Shown here: one piece after another, positions 5,699-6,367 of the stretch
Position numbering within the stretch: the stretch's first letter is position 1
Layout: each line of letters begins with the position of its first letter
Assembly: GCA_964402115.1 (NCBI GenBank)
Contig: CAYOBW010000373.1
Coordinates: 1 to 6,367 of the forward strand
DNA: 6,367 bases
Source of the DNA: CAYOBW01 sp964402115
Lineage (GTDB): Bacteria; Verrucomicrobiota; Kiritimatiellia; UBA8416; CAYOBW01
Direction: 5' to 3'
The notes under the pieces: model-generated
What the model was told of the DNA's origin: nothing
Seen by the model: the letters and a program-made list of their open reading frames with translations, nothing else
The model's database searches: none
Made by a program: the position numbers and the translations under genes

Positions 5699-6288
5699 CT
5701 CCAATGGCAGGACTGCGCCTGATTCCTGCCGCATGCCCTTCGGCCCGGTCAAGGCATCTTCAGGTATCTTCTGGAGTTCTCGGTGCTCCTCAATACCATC
5801 GCCTGTGGTTGCGGGGAGCACTGCGGCGGTTGTTACCACACAAGGCGCGGCTGCGTGGATGGCGGGACTGCGGGTGGCTGTGTTGATTTCAACGTGTTTG
5901 TTACAGGCAGCGGTCGGATCCGATGATCTACTCGGTCCTCCAGCGCCGCCGCGCCGCCCTGCTCGATTGTGATTGGGATATCCTGCAGGCGGCGGCCCCG
6001 GAGGAGGTTTCAGAGGCCAGTGTTCAGCATTCAGGGAGAGCAAAAGGCACGGGGCGAGAGAGAGACAGCGGCTCCGCCTACGCTGATAAGCTCCGGCGTG
6101 ACGTGTCGGCAGGAGCGGCTCGACTGATCGCGCCGAAGTCCTCGCCCTCCCGACAACGGGGGAAAGCCAGGGGGAATGGCGCGGGCGTGGATCATGTTCT
6201 TGCCGATGATCAGGCGGCGTTCCCCGGGGAAAGGTATGATGGGATCGCGAATTTCAGGGACGCCGTGGGGTTTCTGTTCACGGGGTAG
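5699..6288. other. Gene-poor GC-rich stretch
   Basis: No convincing gene is seen. The open frames of 60-166 residues on both strands overlap one another, are Arg/Pro/Ala-rich and show no domain or good ribosome binding site. They are probably products of high GC. A decayed mobile element or prophage segment is possible, given the terminase-like tail that follows. Confidence 0.5.
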
Positions 6289-6367
6289 TCCCGGGGGTAT
6301 TGCCATGGAGAAGGCGGGCGGATTTCGTATGCGGCACCGGCTGGGTATCACGATGACTGCGTGATGG
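6289..6367 (+). pseudogene. Terminase large subunit tail fragment, cut by the window end
   Basis: After a TAG at 6286-6288 the plus strand stays open to the window edge and reads GGRISYAAPAGYHDDCVM over its last 18 codons. This resembles the end of the RuvC-like nuclease domain of phage-type terminase large subunits, where a short strand and Ala-Pro precede His-Asp-Asp. The nearby upstream stop and the absence of ATPase motifs before it show the gene is not intact here, unless a frameshift or assembly error intervenes. The remainder of the frame would lie beyond the window. The last 15 bases are identical to 1726-1740. Confidence 0.45.

Noticed and set aside
5543..6043. Minus-strand open frame of 166 codons upstream of the lectin gene
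   Set aside because: Its composition is dominated by Pro, Arg, Gly and Ala, it runs through two perfect hairpins, and it has no recognisable domain or convincing start.
5923..6288. Plus-strand open frame of 121 codons
   Set aside because: It has no domain or clear ribosome binding site and overlaps an equally open minus-strand frame (6031-6351). Neither is convincing.

Overview
The window looks like an accessory stretch from a GC-rich, environmental PVC-group bacterium, most likely Verrucomicrobiota. That placement is inference. It rests on the secreted coiled-coil plus beta-rich paralogues carrying C-type-lectin and DNRLRE modules, the dispersed GC-rich palindromes, and a compact ribbon-helix-helix/GNAT gene pair. 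No rRNA, tRNA, CRISPR array or intact transposase is visible. All convincing genes lie on the minus strand, so they are read from right to left.

Positions 1-544 hold no convincing gene. They contain a striking inverted repeat built from CTCGTCC / GGACGAG units (104-173) and a REP-like hairpin (379-400). Positions 545-1613 hold a tight minus-strand operon: an RHH DNA-binding protein (1599-1381), a GNAT acetyltransferase (1377-766) starting 3 bp later, and a small ORF (769-545) whose ATG overlaps the GNAT stop codon and has its own Shine-Dalgarno. A perfect palindrome directly before the RHH start is a candidate autoregulatory operator. This has the layout of a toxin-antitoxin-like module, but toxicity is not shown.

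Positions 1614-2036 are a mosaic without an intact gene. They contain a hairpin, a degenerate plus-strand fragment resembling the C-terminal end of a phage-type terminase large subunit, and a sequence (GGAATACTGGGGACAGACA) of a type I associate with dispersed repeats.

Positions 2037-5543 carry three minus-strand paralogues in a row, transcribed 5543-4251, then 4140-2893, then 2756-2037. Each has a signal peptide, a coiled-coil segment and a shared beta-rich domain of about 120 residues. They differ at the C-terminus: a C-type-lectin fold in the first, a DNRLRE/CBM96-like module in the second, and nothing in the third. By hand count the second and third are about 64% identical without a gap. 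This is the most interesting part of the window: a locally duplicated secreted scaffold that has acquired different recognition modules.

Positions 5544-6288 hold hairpins in the upstream region of the first paralogue and otherwise nothing convincing. The last 79 bases again encode a terminase-tail-like fragment containing GYHDDCVM. It shares an exact 15-mer with the internal remnant, and the window ends exactly at the end of that 15-mer.
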